Source: Phragmites australis (lineage: Eukaryota > Streptophyta > Magnoliopsida > Poales > Poaceae). Taken from it: a stretch of 64,000 nucleotides of DNA. The DNA lies in assembly GCF_958298935.1 (NCBI RefSeq), contig NC_084935.1:10846501-10910500 (forward strand), in the 5' to 3' direction. The translations under genes and the position numbers were made by a program. The notes under the pieces were generated by a model, which made no database searches, was not told where the DNA came from, and saw only the letters and a list, made by a program, of their open reading frames with translations. Position 1 is the stretch's first letter. Each line of letters begins with the position of its first letter. Positions 10,160 to 23,220 of the stretch are shown here, one piece after another.

Positions 10160-13100
10160 TGTAACACCCTAGTTTTCAGAATTTACAATATTTTAAAATT
10201 TTCCAAGATTATTGAATAGCTTCACCAGTAGCATAGATTTAAAACTTATTTTCTTAATCAATCAATCAATCAATATAGGTTATTATTTTGTGTGCATTGC
10301 ATGCTGAGTTTTGTTAGGAGCCAAGTAAATGCATTAGAGTTCTTTTTCTTTTTCTTTCTGTTTGGTGTTTTGAGTGAAAAATATTATGAAAAGTTTTTTA
10401 CAAAACTCAATAGTGAATTAGTTAAGGATCTTAATGGTTGAAATTCAAAATCTTTGAATTCATCTTCTATTCAATCCTTGATCATACCTGATCCTTCTTC
10501 AGTTCAATTCAAATCTTATCCAAATCCTTGTTTAAAGCTAATCTCTCATGTTTCTCAAATTCTACCCAAATCCAAATTCGAATTCCTTATCTACTCCTAT
10601 TCTTGTTCAACCTCATTTTTTGTTTCTCTTAAATTCACTCCAAGCTCAATTCAAGTTCAAACCCTATTCAAATTTCTTTGCAAGAGTTTCCTAAACCCTA
10701 GATATACCTAAAGTGTCTTTGGGTTCAATATTTCTCAAGTCTAAACCCTTAGCCAAGTCTTCTAGATGGCCCAATAAAGGATCCACGAAACCTGCAAATT
10801 TTCGCGGAGTCCTGGACAGCCTCATATTCCCATGAAGTTTCGGAGTTCAAAACAGTCTCAAATGCAAATCTTGACAATAACAAACTTGTAGGTATCGTCG
10901 AAAGCTTCGATTTGAACCTATGGAAGTCCCTTTTTGGATAATGGAGCTTGGAGTTATGGCCCCCGAAATCAGTACTGCGCAATAAGTCCGAGTTCAAACA
11001 GTTTATCTCATGGTGCATTTTTGGAAATCAAGATGATGTTTTCAGAAGTTCCAACGAATACCAAAGTTATAGATATTTTCGAGTACTATAATATAGAGTC
11101 TAGAAACGTCCTTGGAGGCTAGACGATGGAAATATCATCCTCGGAATAGAGAGCTGCAAAAAAGGAAACCGTAACCGATTCGAACTTGAATCCGATTCGT
11201 GTTTGGCTTGGACTGCACCTCAACCAGCCACCCTTAGCCCTATAAATATGAGTTGCACGCCCTCTCCTACCCCTATTCCATGCCACCGAGCCCTAGAAGT
11301 CGCTACTACCCTATCCGTGCGCTGCCGTTCGCAGGAGCCGTCGCCCATGATACGCTATGTCGTCTTCTCTGTGAATCCTCCTTCCTCGACCATCAAAGCA
11401 AGATGAGGACCCCTTCTTATCCTACCTTACTACTGTTTTAGCATCATACTAAGTCCCTAGCCAAACCCTAGCCCCGGCCAAAGCCCAATCTACGCCGCCA
11501 TGGGCGTCGCCGTCGCGGACAGCTGTGTTGTAGCAGATTGGCATCGATGGTCATGGCCAACTAGTGCACCGTTCGCCAAGCCCTTTTACCGGTGCATGTA
11601 CCATGATGTTTCCCACACCCTCACCAACCGGTTCGGCCAGTAGAGCAGCCGAACCACCAAAATCAAGGTCGACATACCTGCTGTCCAGTTTCTGGACGCA
11701 TTCTGCGCGTGCACCGAATTTGCATTCGCGTTCCCTGTCAATCCAAAAGATGTATGGATGCACCAACCATGTCACGACGTGTCCCATCGAGTCTTCTACA
11801 TGACCCTAGGAGCCCATCCCTGTTTGTGCAGCGACACGACTAGGACGCCATTGCCAACAACAGCATATCGCAACTGTCACCCATCTCATCTCCGTTGATC
11901 GTTCTTCCTCTCAATGGATGATCTACCAAAACCCATACCATAGCACTGTGTTCCCGAGATATATGAACATGTCTGTTCAAACGGTTTATCAACTTTAATA
12001 GCTAATCTCTAGAAACACGAGCATCTTCGTTGCTGCATCTGTTCACGGTCACCACCAAACCTAACAGTAGTCATCACTGTTTTGCCACTACCTCGGATAA
12101 CCCCTTCCAAAACAAACTATACCGCCGAGTTAGTCTTTCCACGTTCTACGCTATGCTTCCCTCATTTCACTGAAACACCACTAAAGCCTGACATCGATGT
12201 CAGTGGCCACGTGTCCAATCGCCATCTCCAACAAAACCTGAACCACCGCCACTACATAGAGTTACCGGTAGTATCCTTAACCTAGAAGCGTAACTTTCGG
12301 CCTTTTTGATCCATCATAGGTGGTCGAGACTAGATTTTAGTGTATCCCTTCTTTAATCCAAGATGGTACTTGCATAGCATGCCAAGTCAGCGCCACATCA
12401 TTCAACTTAGCCTAGTCAGCGAAGTCTGGTCTGCCACTTCTTGAATCTTGTGCAATGATGTTGTCAATCCTGATACAGTGATTGTGCAATAAAGCCTTTT
12501 CCCATAGGATGATAGTTCTGATAAATCAGGATTTCCTTTTCCATCTCCCGAAAGCTCATTCTCTTTTTATCTTAACTTCGATTTAGGCGATTCTTGCGTC
12601 TAAATATTTCTAAAATCATACATATCTAACCATAGTGTTTTTAAAGTGTTTTAATGATATTTGGTATGTTGTTCTTAGTGTTTTCCTTTGTGTTGTTTAT
12701 CGGTAGTTCTCGCGATTAGTCAATAACATTCCAGAGCAGTTCGAGGGACTTCAAGACCAAGATTTTGACAATACTGAGCAGCATTGGGAAAAAGGCAAGT
12801 GTCCTTGATCATATTGAACCTATGTTTTAAATATTTTGTTTTATAAAATTGCATGCAATGTCTAGTAATTTGATGTGTAGTCACCTATGTTAGGGTTTAC
12901 CTAGTTCTTCCTTTACATTCCTTGAAGCCTAAGTGGTAGTTGATATGAGTCTCTTGGGTAGAATTGCTTAGCCATGCTTTTGTGATGTTGGAAAGTGTCA
13001 TATACATGTTCAGTGGATAAAAGAAATGGTGATGATGAACTTGTTAGTAACATGGAACCAAAGAGTTGGTTTGATTATGGTGGTTTATGTGATGGGCTTG

Positions 13101-14138
13101 TAGATATGTTCCAAGAAATTTGTTAGTTATTTTTCCTGTTGGTTTGATAATGGTGGTGGGCTTGTGGATAAGTTCCAAGCAGAGATGTTAGGTTTTGTTA
13201 GTTATTTCTCTGTTGGATAGTCTTTACCCAAATATCACATATAAGGACCAGTTCGTGGAGCGACAATCCAAGAGATACCGTACCAAACATGAGGCCGATA
13301 TGGGTAAGGCTTAGCATATCAATTAAACACCTAGCTGGCATTCGTTGGAGTACCAGGACCTAATTGATGGACCATGTTTCATAGTGATTCTCCTGGCGGC
13401 ATACCACTGGCGTGTGTTAAGTGTTTCGCGAACACGACAGCATGGAAATCACGACTCGTGGCTAAAAGTTGGACAACCTCTACAAAGTGTAAAAAAATTG
13501 TTATAACAGTCGTACTCACGGTTATGAGAGACTTGGATCCTCACATGATTAGTGGGTTGTGGTTATGGGTTTGGCTATGGTTTTGGTTATAGTACAGGGA
13601 ATACTAAACGGTTATAGTATGCAAGGTGGAGAGCCTTTTTATGTCGGGTGTTGGACTGTATAGGTTACATTCACTTAATAATTGTTGAATACTTTTTGAG
13701 TCTAAATATGTTTTCATTACTCGCAGTTACGCAAATATACCCTTGTTAGCCTATTCTTGATATAAGCCTCCATATCATTATCTTTCTCACACTTGCTGAG
13801 CGCATCATGTGCTCATACTTGTTATTTTCCCTATACCATATGACATGTGTGCTGCTGCTCAATGAGTGAAGATGTTGAAGATTATCAAGACGAGGTTGTG
13901 ACGTTCTAGGTGTGTGTGTCTTCTGGTTGGTTGCTTGCAATGTTGTTGGGCACCGTGCTTCTATTCTGCTACAGATATCTTCATAGAAGACAATATATGT
14001 CAATTGGTGTAAGAGTTTAACGTTTATTTAATAAAAGTATTACTTTTGTTACTTCACCTGTGACGTTCTTATGTGTGTTGAACATACTGGGCACACATAA
14101 GCTGCATCTGGTTTTGTCCATTAAAATCGAGTGTGACT
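10160..14138 (+). mobile_element. 4.0 kb solo LTR (Ty3/gypsy-like) with 5-bp target duplication
   Basis: The insert starts TGTAACACCC and ends GTGTGACT (canonical CA appears mutated to CT). It is flanked by GGTAC at 10155-10159 and again at 14139-14143. CACTA-type sequence lies on both sides, and no coding domain is seen within, so this is one LTR left after recombination between two. A TATA-like ctataaatat near 11239 fits an LTR promoter. The TGTAACACCC start and the great length are typical of grass gypsy elements with very long LTRs; the clade is inferred, not shown. Confidence 0.85.
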
Positions 14139-14143
14139 GGTAC

Positions 14144-15414
14144 GCCGACATGTCCTTGTAATCTGAGTTCAGGAATATATGCTATGCAAATTGATAAGAA
14201 CAAATGCTATGAGAGTACACATATGGTATGCAAATTGATAAAAACAGATGCTATGCAAATTGATTTGATTTTCAAGTAAATTGAGAATGCTCGATGATGA
14301 ACAAATGCTCGATGATGAACTGATAGTTTGAGATGCTCGATGATGAACTGATAGTTTGAGATACGCTGAGATTAGGCATATTTTGTTATTGTTGTGTTGG
14401 TTCTCCAGTTGGTTGCTAGTCTTTTTTATCCCTAGTATACGTGCTACTGTCAATTTGGAGGATCTTTACATTTTATTTCTAGATATTACAGCTGATTTAG
14501 CCTTTTAGCTATTGTCAGCACTTGTTTTTGCATCCTGTTCAGAACTTGTGCACTCTTATTTGGTACGGTAGTACTATCCATGATGATGCTTTTAGAACTC
14601 TGTCAGTTTCTAATTACTAACTGAGACCTTAGAAATTTGCCCAATCGATAATGTATCCAATAGAACAATTAGGGGGCATGACTTCTTTTATCCCGGGGTC
14701 AATTGTTATACAATTTTTTAGAGCACCTTTGCAGATGTTTTATTCCTACTATCAACTTCTTGAAATACACATGATGCCAGGATCTGTTTTTGATGCTTTG
14801 TCATCGTTTTGCTCCAAGATCATGTGTAATGAATTCTTATTTTGAGATGCTTGATGATGAATGAGATGCTCGATGGTGAACTGTTAATTTGAGATGCTCG
14901 ATGATGAACTGTTAGTTTGAAACCAGGCTCTGAGCTAGTAATGCAATAAAGATTGCACCGTCTGCTGCCTTTGTCCGGCCTATATGTTGTCCAAGATTAT
15001 ACTGTCTGCCGTCTTTGAGATGACGTACATGCTATGAGTCCAAATCAATTGTTTAGATGGAGTCCAGTTCGGTTTAGATAAGTCTAGATCAGTTTATCTG
15101 TTAGTTAGAGGGGCTTGAGTTGATTTGATCTGTTAGCTGGAGTTGGTTTAGGTGTCTATCCCTCACGCCTACCCTCTTCCTTGCTGTGATGTGCTCTCTA
15201 CCCACTCGGCTGCTTCTCCCTCACCCTCTGTTTTGATATGTGCTGCTCCCCTACGCCACTTCTCTGCTCCCCCTCTCTCCTGCGCTACCTTAGCCAGGCT
15301 TTACTAGTATCTATGCATTTTTTTCATAATGCTAGGATTAGTACCAATGAAAGAGTGTTATCTACTTTCCATTCAGGAAGCAGTATGATGTAAAAACTAA
15401 CTTTTCAATACGCA
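14144..15414. other. CACTA internal non-coding DNA with short tandem repeats
   Basis: No gene is seen here. Two clusters (14280-14365 and 14840-14925) repeat a unit of about 28 bp containing GATGCTCGATGATGAACTG. Another repeated unit, ATGCTATGCAAATTGATAA, occurs three times between 14178 and 14262. It continues the CACTA DNA interrupted at 10154. Confidence 0.5.
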
Positions 15415-15907
15415 ATGAATATTCATGTATTGCATTTCCTACTAAATAAAAAGGTTTCATTCATTCCACTGACGAATCATTTCCTCTTGAAGTGTATGAA
15501 GCAGTCACCAGGTAACAATCTCTGCGGGTTCTATATTCTTACTTTCATACATGCATTCAACGTAGACGGAGACGCTGTCAAGTATAATGATGTTGAGGTA
15601 TGGAATTACATATCGATGTCTTTTTTTTAATTTCTATATGTGTTCAAGGACTAATGCTTTTGATTCTTCAAACATAGTGCTCCGAATAACACACAAGTAC
15701 ATTACTCCCTTTGGAAATACATGTCATTCAAGAAAGATCGATGGGTTCTTCATGGGACATGTTATCAATTCAAACGACGAGTTCCATGAACTGATCGTGT
15801 CGTTCATGCATGAGAGACCTTCGGATGACACTATATCTTCTAGTAGAGAGTATGTGATAAGGAGGAAGTCTACCAAGAGGCTTAACAGCATATATTTCGC
15901 CAAATGA
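15415..15907 (+). pseudogene. Ulp1-type cysteine protease-like fragment of a CACTA element
   Basis: The piece KCMKQSPGNNLCGFYILTFI (about 15490-15550) aligns with the block around the catalytic Cys (QPPGTNLCGYYVCEFI) of the Ulp1/C48-like domain found in many plant CACTA and MULE elements. The Cys is retained. A frame change near 15600 and an intron-like T-run separate it from the tail (15587-15907), which ends in a basic segment. The upstream His/Asp catalytic residues are not visible, so the domain is partial. Ulp1 enzymes cleave SUMO conjugates; the role in transposons is unknown. Confidence 0.6.
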
Positions 15908-16132
15908 TATAATATCAATGAATAACATTAATTATCATATATTAATGAAGGGCATAAATTACTTGTATTAATAAAGGTATCTTTATTATTATTTACATTA
16001 AATATGTGTCTCATTATATACATGTATTGAGAAAGAGTGAGAGACAAAGAGGGAGGACAGAGAGGAGAGGGAGGACATATTGAGATGGAGAGAGGGAGGA
16101 GAGAGAGGCAACATACTGCTAGATGAAATCTT

Positions 16133-16350
16133 AAGCTGGCAATTATGCTTTAGGAATCACTGTCAGCCGAAACCACCAGCTGACAATGATACTTAGGGTA
16201 TTACTACCGGCTGAAACTTTCAGCAGACAGTGATAACCCCTTCACTGCCGATCCTTCAAACCAGCAATAATAGTCAGAAACTATCACTGTTCGTTACATA
16301 CTGCCACCTCTAAAACCAACACTGAAGGAAATTTTGAAACCGACAATAAT
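16133..16350. repeat. CACTA subterminal repeats, second cluster
   Basis: Degenerate copies of an ACTGCCGGTTGAAA-like motif in both directions (near 16135, 16160, 16195, 16240, 16285 and 16310) mirror those at 9573-9720 and would mark the opposite end. The terminal CACTA itself is not recognisable near 16360. Confidence 0.6.
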
Positions 16351-16688
16351 AGAGGTTTCCTGGACGATACACCAAATGCCATAATACCCAATGATCTCTC
16401 TCGCAAGACCATGTTGAGCAACAACTAGATATTAGTGTATTAGCTTTGCAACATATATAATGGAACAGTATCAGCGCAGCCGAACTTGTTTGTATCCCGC
16501 ACAAAAATAGGAGCTACGCTTATTTACATATTTATTTTGCGATGGACGTGAAAGCATCAGAAACCCATGTGGTTGAATTTAACACCATCCACATCAAAGG
16601 ATGGCACACGCTACAGGTGTTGATTTGCTCAGATTTACTGGTTTTTCAAAGGTTCAAGATAAAACTACCAGTACCATAAACATGAAGT

Positions 16689-19600
16689 CTAAAGTCCAGG
16701 GATTGATTCAAGGTTGTACTTCTCCAATGTCGTCAGGCTGTTCTCTGGCCCTGGCTGGGTTCTTGATTGCTCCAGTGCGTTCAGCGTCTGAAGGTATGAG
16801 TAGGAGGCATTGCGATTGGGAGGCGGACTCAGGTTGCTGATCTTGCTTGCCAGGAAGCGCCGGATGAGGCCTCGGAGGAATGGAGCCATAGTGTCTGGCT
16901 CATACTCCAGAAAGTACATGATTCCTCCCATGCACAGGCAGAAAAGAGCCACCTGCAATTTTGCCAAGTTAATGTTTTTGAAACATCAAGTATTCTTGTA
17001 TACTGGATTAGTTGATCAAGGATGCAAAGAGAAGCAACACGAGCAAATGAAATCTTTACAAAGAGGAAGTTTAGATCTATATTCTATCCTTCAAAGTAAG
17101 TACCAGCATCAAAAGTTCCAACACCTAACTTTGCAGAGTGTCAACAGCATGACCAGAAACAATTACCATAGTCCACAGTTGTTTCCTAAAAACCAGTCAG
17201 CTCATACTTCTCACTCTGGACTATGACAGAAGAATTCAGAAATGAAGATCCAATTGGTTTGTTAAAAACAAGCCACAGCATATTGTGCTACTTCCTCACT
17301 TTCAAATGTGCTACTTCCTCAACATTATGTAATATAGGATCTTACCAGCCATCATGGCAAACAGCATATTGTGCTGCACCATAAAATTTTGGTTTCTTGT
17401 GGAAAGGAAATACTATCCACATTACCTCTTAGATTACTCTGAACGAAAGTAAATACGGAGTAACTAGAAAACATAGTGCAAGGAAGCGAAAGGGGAAAAT
17501 GGGCAGTAAAGAAAATTACCTCAGCATTTTTAATATTTGGGAGGAGGTGGCGGTTGATCAATATATGCCACAGAGAATCTCCAGCACGTGGAAGTACATA
17601 GAGGGCTAGCTCAGCTCTTCTAACTTTCTTTTCCAAAAGAATCGAAAGACCCGACACTAAACCAGCAAACCAGTACACAAGTTTACGGTCTTTGATTGCA
17701 ACTTTACGGTGCAAACAAATGGCAGCCTACCAATGATGCAGGAATGCTATTAAAATTATGAAATAGTTATGCGTGAAGGGATGCACTGCTGTTATGGATA
17801 AATTACCTGGAACAGGGTGACAAAAGCAGACAAAAAGGTGGTAGAGCGAACTGCACCCACAAGAGCACGCCAACAAGTTGCAGCTGGCGATTCCAAGAAC
17901 TAGTGTTTGATCAAGAAATTTTATGTGTTAGATCACTGGAATAGAAGATGGATATACATGAGCATCCAGCAAGTAAGACTACAGGACAAAAGTTAGGACT
18001 TACGTAAGCATACAGCAAAATATAACTAAATAGAATTATGTAAACATATTTGCATTTAGCAAAACTGAAGCATGTTATGCAAGCACAGTACAAGGGTGGT
18101 GGCACAATATAATCTGACTTTATGTTGTGAAGTTAGATTCCTGTTTGAGGCATCAACTTATATTGGAGAGAAAAATATCTTCCTCAAATAAAAACAAGAA
18201 CATATCAGGCTTCAGTGTAGCTACTGAATCTTCAAAAATAGAGGAATAAAGTGGCCAGCGAGTTACCTTTTGAAGACGTAGAACAACAAAGGGGACAAAT
18301 GACAATGAGAAATACAGAGGGAATGTCTTCTTGAATGTTGATGAAACGACATTAACATTATGAGCCAAGCACGATGTTCTGTCAGGATGAATCACGGAAC
18401 ATGGAATAATGGATGGATTGTTTGTTAAATTTATCAAATTCGAATTCTTCTTGTTTGCTAAATAGGCTGAGAGGCCAATGAGATCCAAAGGACCACCTCT
18501 GCAGCATTCTCTGACAGCCTTGTAAACAGGTTCCGCCACTGGTCCTGTCTTAAGGATGAAGTCTTGGTACGACTTAGGTATGCTTTCAGGCCTCATAACA
18601 AAGGCATACATAACCTGGAAAAATAACCCAGGTGATTACACACAAGTATTTCCCTCCATAACGGAAACATCTTCATACTAAAGCAAGTTAAGAGTGTTAG
18701 GCAACTTCATTTTGTTACCTGGGCAGATGCCAGAGAAAAAAGTAAGGCATCTCCATGTCTCCAATGGCTTCCCCAGAAGTGAAATTTATTTTTAGACTTT
18801 GCAGAGTTATATGCACACTGCAATTACCAAGTAGTATTGCATCAATATTTCCTGTAAACTGGATCTTCTATCCAATTTTGCCACATAAACATAGAAACTA
18901 TTCAGTAGTTGACCTGAGAGAGCCTTGCTAGAAGATATAGAGATAGAGTGCGCCTCCTACTTGAATCATCTAGTGCTAGTATCGCCAAGCCTGCCACCGA
19001 ACCTGCTAATATTCTGCTCCATCATGTCCTTCAGTTGAGTCACGAATATGATTTGAGGGAAAAACTTGTAAAAGAATTTAGCCTAATATGGACCTACTAG
19101 CGACCACTCAAGGTCCAAGCACCAGTTAGATGTATACTCATAATGAAAATGCATTTCACTAGTTAATGATCTATATAGAAATGTAAGCAAAGGAGTATCA
19201 ACATCCAGTTACTTACGCATTGTATGGTGTCTCTTTTTTCCGGAATCTCCTCAGGAAACATCGAAGTGCATGGTATGATCCGGTAAATCCTCCAAACAGT
19301 AGCCCTACCCGGCAAGCTTCCTCCCTTACTATAAGATCTTTCTCCGAAACAAGTTGCTGCATATTAGAATACTTGAATGAGTATATTTAATTGAAAATAT
19401 GAATCAGTGCGGAAGGCAGAACAGTAGTGGTGGAACATTATTTGTTCGGAACGGAAGCGTGAGCAGCAGCGAGACAAGAGACAGACCAAATCAATGCATA
19501 GCAGGAAACATTCTGTAACCACATCAGTTAAAACAACCCAATTGAGCTCTGGCATATACTTAATATATGCTCCACAAACACCGCAACAGCTGGCTCAAAT

Positions 19601-20369
19601 ATTTTAACTTTGGTCAGTCCATTATCACTGATAATTCAATCTAATAAGCATTTAGAAAGCGATAGCTGTAACAGCTGAAGCAGCAGCGTGTAAACATGAA
19701 TCTGGACTTTTGCTGAATTCCGACATTGCACTTCTTGCAGTGCACAATTCCATCAGCTAAGCAACATCGCTAATTCTGCTGTGCTCCAACGAACCAGGCA
19801 AACCAAAGACATCAACTTCGCAGACTCTAATCCCATGCTCCGAACTGAATTCTCGCAACCGATCGATCCCACCAAATCTAACCGAGCGGCAATTCAACAA
19901 AAAGAAAAGGAACAAATTCGACCCTTGCAAGTTGACGGGTAAGGTTCGGAGCGAGGAGGGGTACCTTGAGGTCGAGGAGCGAGGCATAGGACTTGCGGCG
20001 CGCGAGCTTGAAGGCGCGGAGGAGGATGCCGATGCCGACGCGGACGCCGTAGGAGAGTAGGAAGCTCTGGCACAGGTTCCCCGCCGCGTGCGCCGCGCAC
20101 GACTCCCCCTCGTGCCCGCACCCCCACTCCCCATCCCCACCCTCCTCCCCCTCCTTCCCCTCGCCACCCTGGTGCCGGTGCAGCTCATCGATGGCCTCGC
20201 GCAGCCGCTCCTCCGCCTCCCGCAGCCGCCGCGCCGCCGCCTCCGACACCTGCGGCTGCTGCTGATGCGCCGCCGCCGGCGCGGGAGGAGGAATAGGCGC
20301 GGGGCGCAGCCCGAGGGTGGGCTCCGCGCCGGCGGAGAGGTCGAACGACGGCGTCGAGAGGAAGGGCAT
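16689..20369 (-). CDS. TMEM135 / Tim17-Tim22-Tim23 family membrane protein, 8 exons, 552 aa
   Basis: Exons on the minus strand: 20369-19965, 19356-19217, 19016-18914, 18817-18719, 18614-18267, 17899-17807, 17726-17520, 16952-16689. All have GT-AG borders and join in frame. The N-terminus is Pro/Ala-rich, with an acidic helix to residue 80. The conserved block C84-x-H86, C91, H94, C100 then leads into YGVRVGIGILLRAFKLARR, the TMEM135 N-terminal signature. Gly-rich membrane segments follow: GLLFGGFTGSYHALRC (exon 2) and AGSVAGLAILAL (exon 3), like Tim17-family helices. Plants have homologues annotated as Tim17/22/23 family proteins; the animal relative acts on mitochondria and peroxisomes. The plant function is not established, so an organelle membrane role is inferred. 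The gene is intact and stands apart from the flanking transposons. Confidence 0.85.
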
Positions 20370-21146
20370 CGCCGGCGACTGGCCCCTTGGGCCTGAGCCT
20401 GGGCTTGGGCTCGGGTGGGTTCCCTTCGCTTCGGGGCCGCTCGCTCGCCTCTCTCCCCGTCGCGTGTCCGGCTCGCTTGGATTGACGGCTAATAAAGGGT
20501 AGCGCCGTGGTGGTGGTGCGTCGTGTCGTGCGTGTTACGGACGGGTACCGGCACGGCACGGGAATTGAATTGGGTTGCACGTACCGGGGCTGGAAAAGCG
20601 GCGGAGAATTTAAACATGGTCAAGATCACGAGATGACGTACTATCCTCTCGGATAATGAAGTCCATTGTAGTCAAAATATTTTAGGCGTAGATAGATTAA
20701 AACAAATTGAAGCGAGGATACCGCTAGGTGATTAAAACACGGAGCACTAATCTGGTACAAACATGTCATGTACGAAACAGTCATCCACTCGGCTTTAAAG
20801 AATAGCCATCCGCGCTAGCGGTATATGGTCTTGAGTTCACATTGTGTCCTTGATACGCAGCGTTCTTGGTCGTCTCATCAACTCTCATATCACTTTCCTA
20901 CTATATTCTTCTTTCACCGGCCTAATCACTAGGACGTATGATCGCCCTCTATCGCACGCTGGTGGTTTTGAGCCATGTCGCCACTTTACACCCTTTTCTT
21001 TCTTCACTGCTGCACAATGGACTCAGCTAAATTGACTAACACACTGATCAAACACTTGATGAATTTACGATACTTTAGCACCGACCCTACGTAGGAGGTT
21101 CTCTCTACGTCCTAGCATTTGTATTGATTCCTATGTGAAAATCAAA
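20370..21146. other. 5' flank and intergenic DNA, no gene seen
   Basis: GC-rich up to about 20560, consistent with the 5' UTR and promoter of the minus-strand TMEM135-like gene. The sequence then turns AT-rich with no coding signal. Confidence 0.5.
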
Positions 21147-21425
21147 GGGCCTATTTAGATCAGTTAGAATTTATAGAAGGTGTTTTTAAAAGCTCTAGTT
21201 GATTCAAACAGTTTATTTTTTTCTAGTTTATAATAATTTAACCACTCAGATTTTTATAATCTCATAAGCTACTTCAGCTAATGCATGTTAAAAAGACCCT
21301 TTTGCCTTTCACCTTCCTTATCCATACGCCTTTACATATCAACAATAAATATAAAGGTACTATAGACTATTAACACATAAAATCAACAATAAGTCAGCTT
21401 ATAATCCAGGGATCTAAACAGTCCC
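21147..21425. mobile_element. MITE-like element with GGGCCTATTTAGATC termini
   Basis: The left end GGGCCTATTTAGATC and the right end GATCTAAACAGTCCC are inverted copies with two mismatches, about 280 bp apart. The interior is AT-rich and non-coding (ttataa/agctt repeats). A related stretch of aagctttaagcc-type sequence continues to 21510. No convincing target duplication was found. Confidence 0.5.
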
Positions 21426-22389
21426 TAGTTTTTTACTAGCTACCTTTTAACAATCTATAAGCTTTAAGCCAACTTTCTATAAGCTCTAGCTAATCCAAAC
21501 ATGATCAAATTTGTATTGAATGTCAATTAAAAGTATTAGATCCATAAAAAGTCCACCTCAATAGGTCGGGATCCGGTTTCTCACAATGGCAGAGCTCAAA
21601 TCCTAGTTGTACATACTCATTGTTGCAGCTGAAAATTCAAATTCTTTTCGGAGTCTAGCATCATAACAAGTGCATTAACTACAAATTCAATTGAGCCGAG
21701 CTTAACCAAGTATCATCCATTGGTGTGTTTTCGGGAGGATGACATCTCCTTGTGAAAAGATGATCTATCAGCTGTTATCGTGAGAAACGAGATAATTAGA
21801 TATTTGAGTTAATCCATATATTAGCTTAGTACTTAAGATTGATTGCAGCTTGCATTATGAAAGTAAAATTCTACCAATGGCCCATCTGTCATGCATACAT
21901 TAGAAATGATTTAGAATAAAAATATGTCGAATAAGGATGAATGTAGTAGTTTAGATTTTACCTTAAGGGCCTACTCCTAGCAGCTATAGGAAAGGCTTAG
22001 CCCCAATTGTTTTCACCCCCAGTAAACTAGTCGACCAAGCAACTGTCCTATATTCAATTCCAACAGAGCTCACTGTATCAGGTAGCTACCCTTGGAACTT
22101 GCTATGTTGGTTAGCCAACTTGAGCCACTTCCATGCGGGGCCAGGTCAATGAGCCAACGGATGTTCGCTTTCCAACAATAAGGCTTATTTAATGTGAGGG
22201 CCAATCAAAAGCTAGGATTAAAATGGAGAGTTTTAACTAACATTTGAGCTTTTCCGTTTGGATAGGCTTTGTTTTAGTTTTTTTTTAAATTAGAAACTAT
22301 TTAAACAGCTGTTTTTTTTTTAGTTTTTGGTGGCTTTTAGTTGGCTCAGGAAGCGACTGTGGCTGAAATATATGGAAAGCGATGTAAGT
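21426..22389. other. intergenic AT-rich DNA
   Basis: No gene is seen. Parts near 22190-22330 (gcttttccgtttggatagg, poly-T) resemble MITE debris. Confidence 0.4.
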
Positions 22390-23220
22390 GATGATGAATC
22401 AGATTAAGATTCTTCCTCTCAACAAAAACTTCTTGATTTGATCAATGAACAACAAATAACCATAAAGAAACAATCTAAAAGACTTAAGAAATTCAATACA
22501 TTTAATAACATTCATACTACCTTTGTTTCTAATTATAAATAATTGTTGAGTAAATTCGAATTGCTAAACAAGGAGCATGAAAAGCTTAAGATAAAATTTG
22601 AGTGCATTGAATCTCAACCTAAGATCCCTTTGATGCAATCTACCTCTCTATTTAGTTTCAATTCTAAGGTAGATGATTGCACTTCTTGTGATGATTTAAT
22701 TAATTTATCTAGCTCACCCTTTTGCAATTAGATATATGTTGAGAATATTCTTATAGAACTATTTAATAAACTCATTGCATAAGAAAATGATGAGCTCAAG
22801 TAAGAAGTAGAGAAGTTCAAGAAGGACTTGGCAAGATCAAAAGGCAAAGAATATATCCAACTTTCTCAAGATAACCATGCTATCATGGTAAACAAGTTTG
22901 CGAAGGGGTCCACCGTGGCATGCTTAAAGTGTCATCAAGAAGGCCACAAGTCCTTACAATGTAAACAAGTAAAGAAGGAGACCAAAGAGAAGAAGAAGGC
23001 AACAAACATTTCCAACAAGACCTTTAACATCTACACCATGCTCAACTACAAGATCAAGGCCAAGAGCAACCACTACAAGCTCAAAAAGAAAAACGATGGT
23101 AAGGTTGTTGCACACAAGGTTAGGAGAAAGGAGCGGGAGTGAAACCAACCCATTTGAGTGCCTAAGGAAGTTATCACCAATATTAAAGGGCCTCAATCGG
23201 ACTTGAAGCTCACAGATCGG
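22390..23220 (+). pseudogene. Sirevirus-like copia gag C-terminal half, decayed
   Basis: The sequence is rich in Lys/Glu coiled-coil (KFELLNKEHEKLKIKFE near 22555) and has a complete CCHC knuckle, CLKCHQEGHKSLQC, near 22920. Spacing C-x2-C-x4-H-x4-C is intact. The tail VVAHKVRRKERE followed by VPKEVITNIKGP is typical of Sirevirus gag. In-frame stops occur near 22540, 22730, 22780, 22800 and 23140. It is not contiguous with its pol: gypsy-type sequence follows, so this is a fragment. Confidence 0.75.

Noticed and set aside
18961..19016. Alternative acceptor for exon 3 of the TMEM135-like gene (TTAG before CAGGTTCGG)
   Set aside because: It puts a stop 12 codons later; the acceptor before 19016 keeps the frame and the Gly-rich helix.
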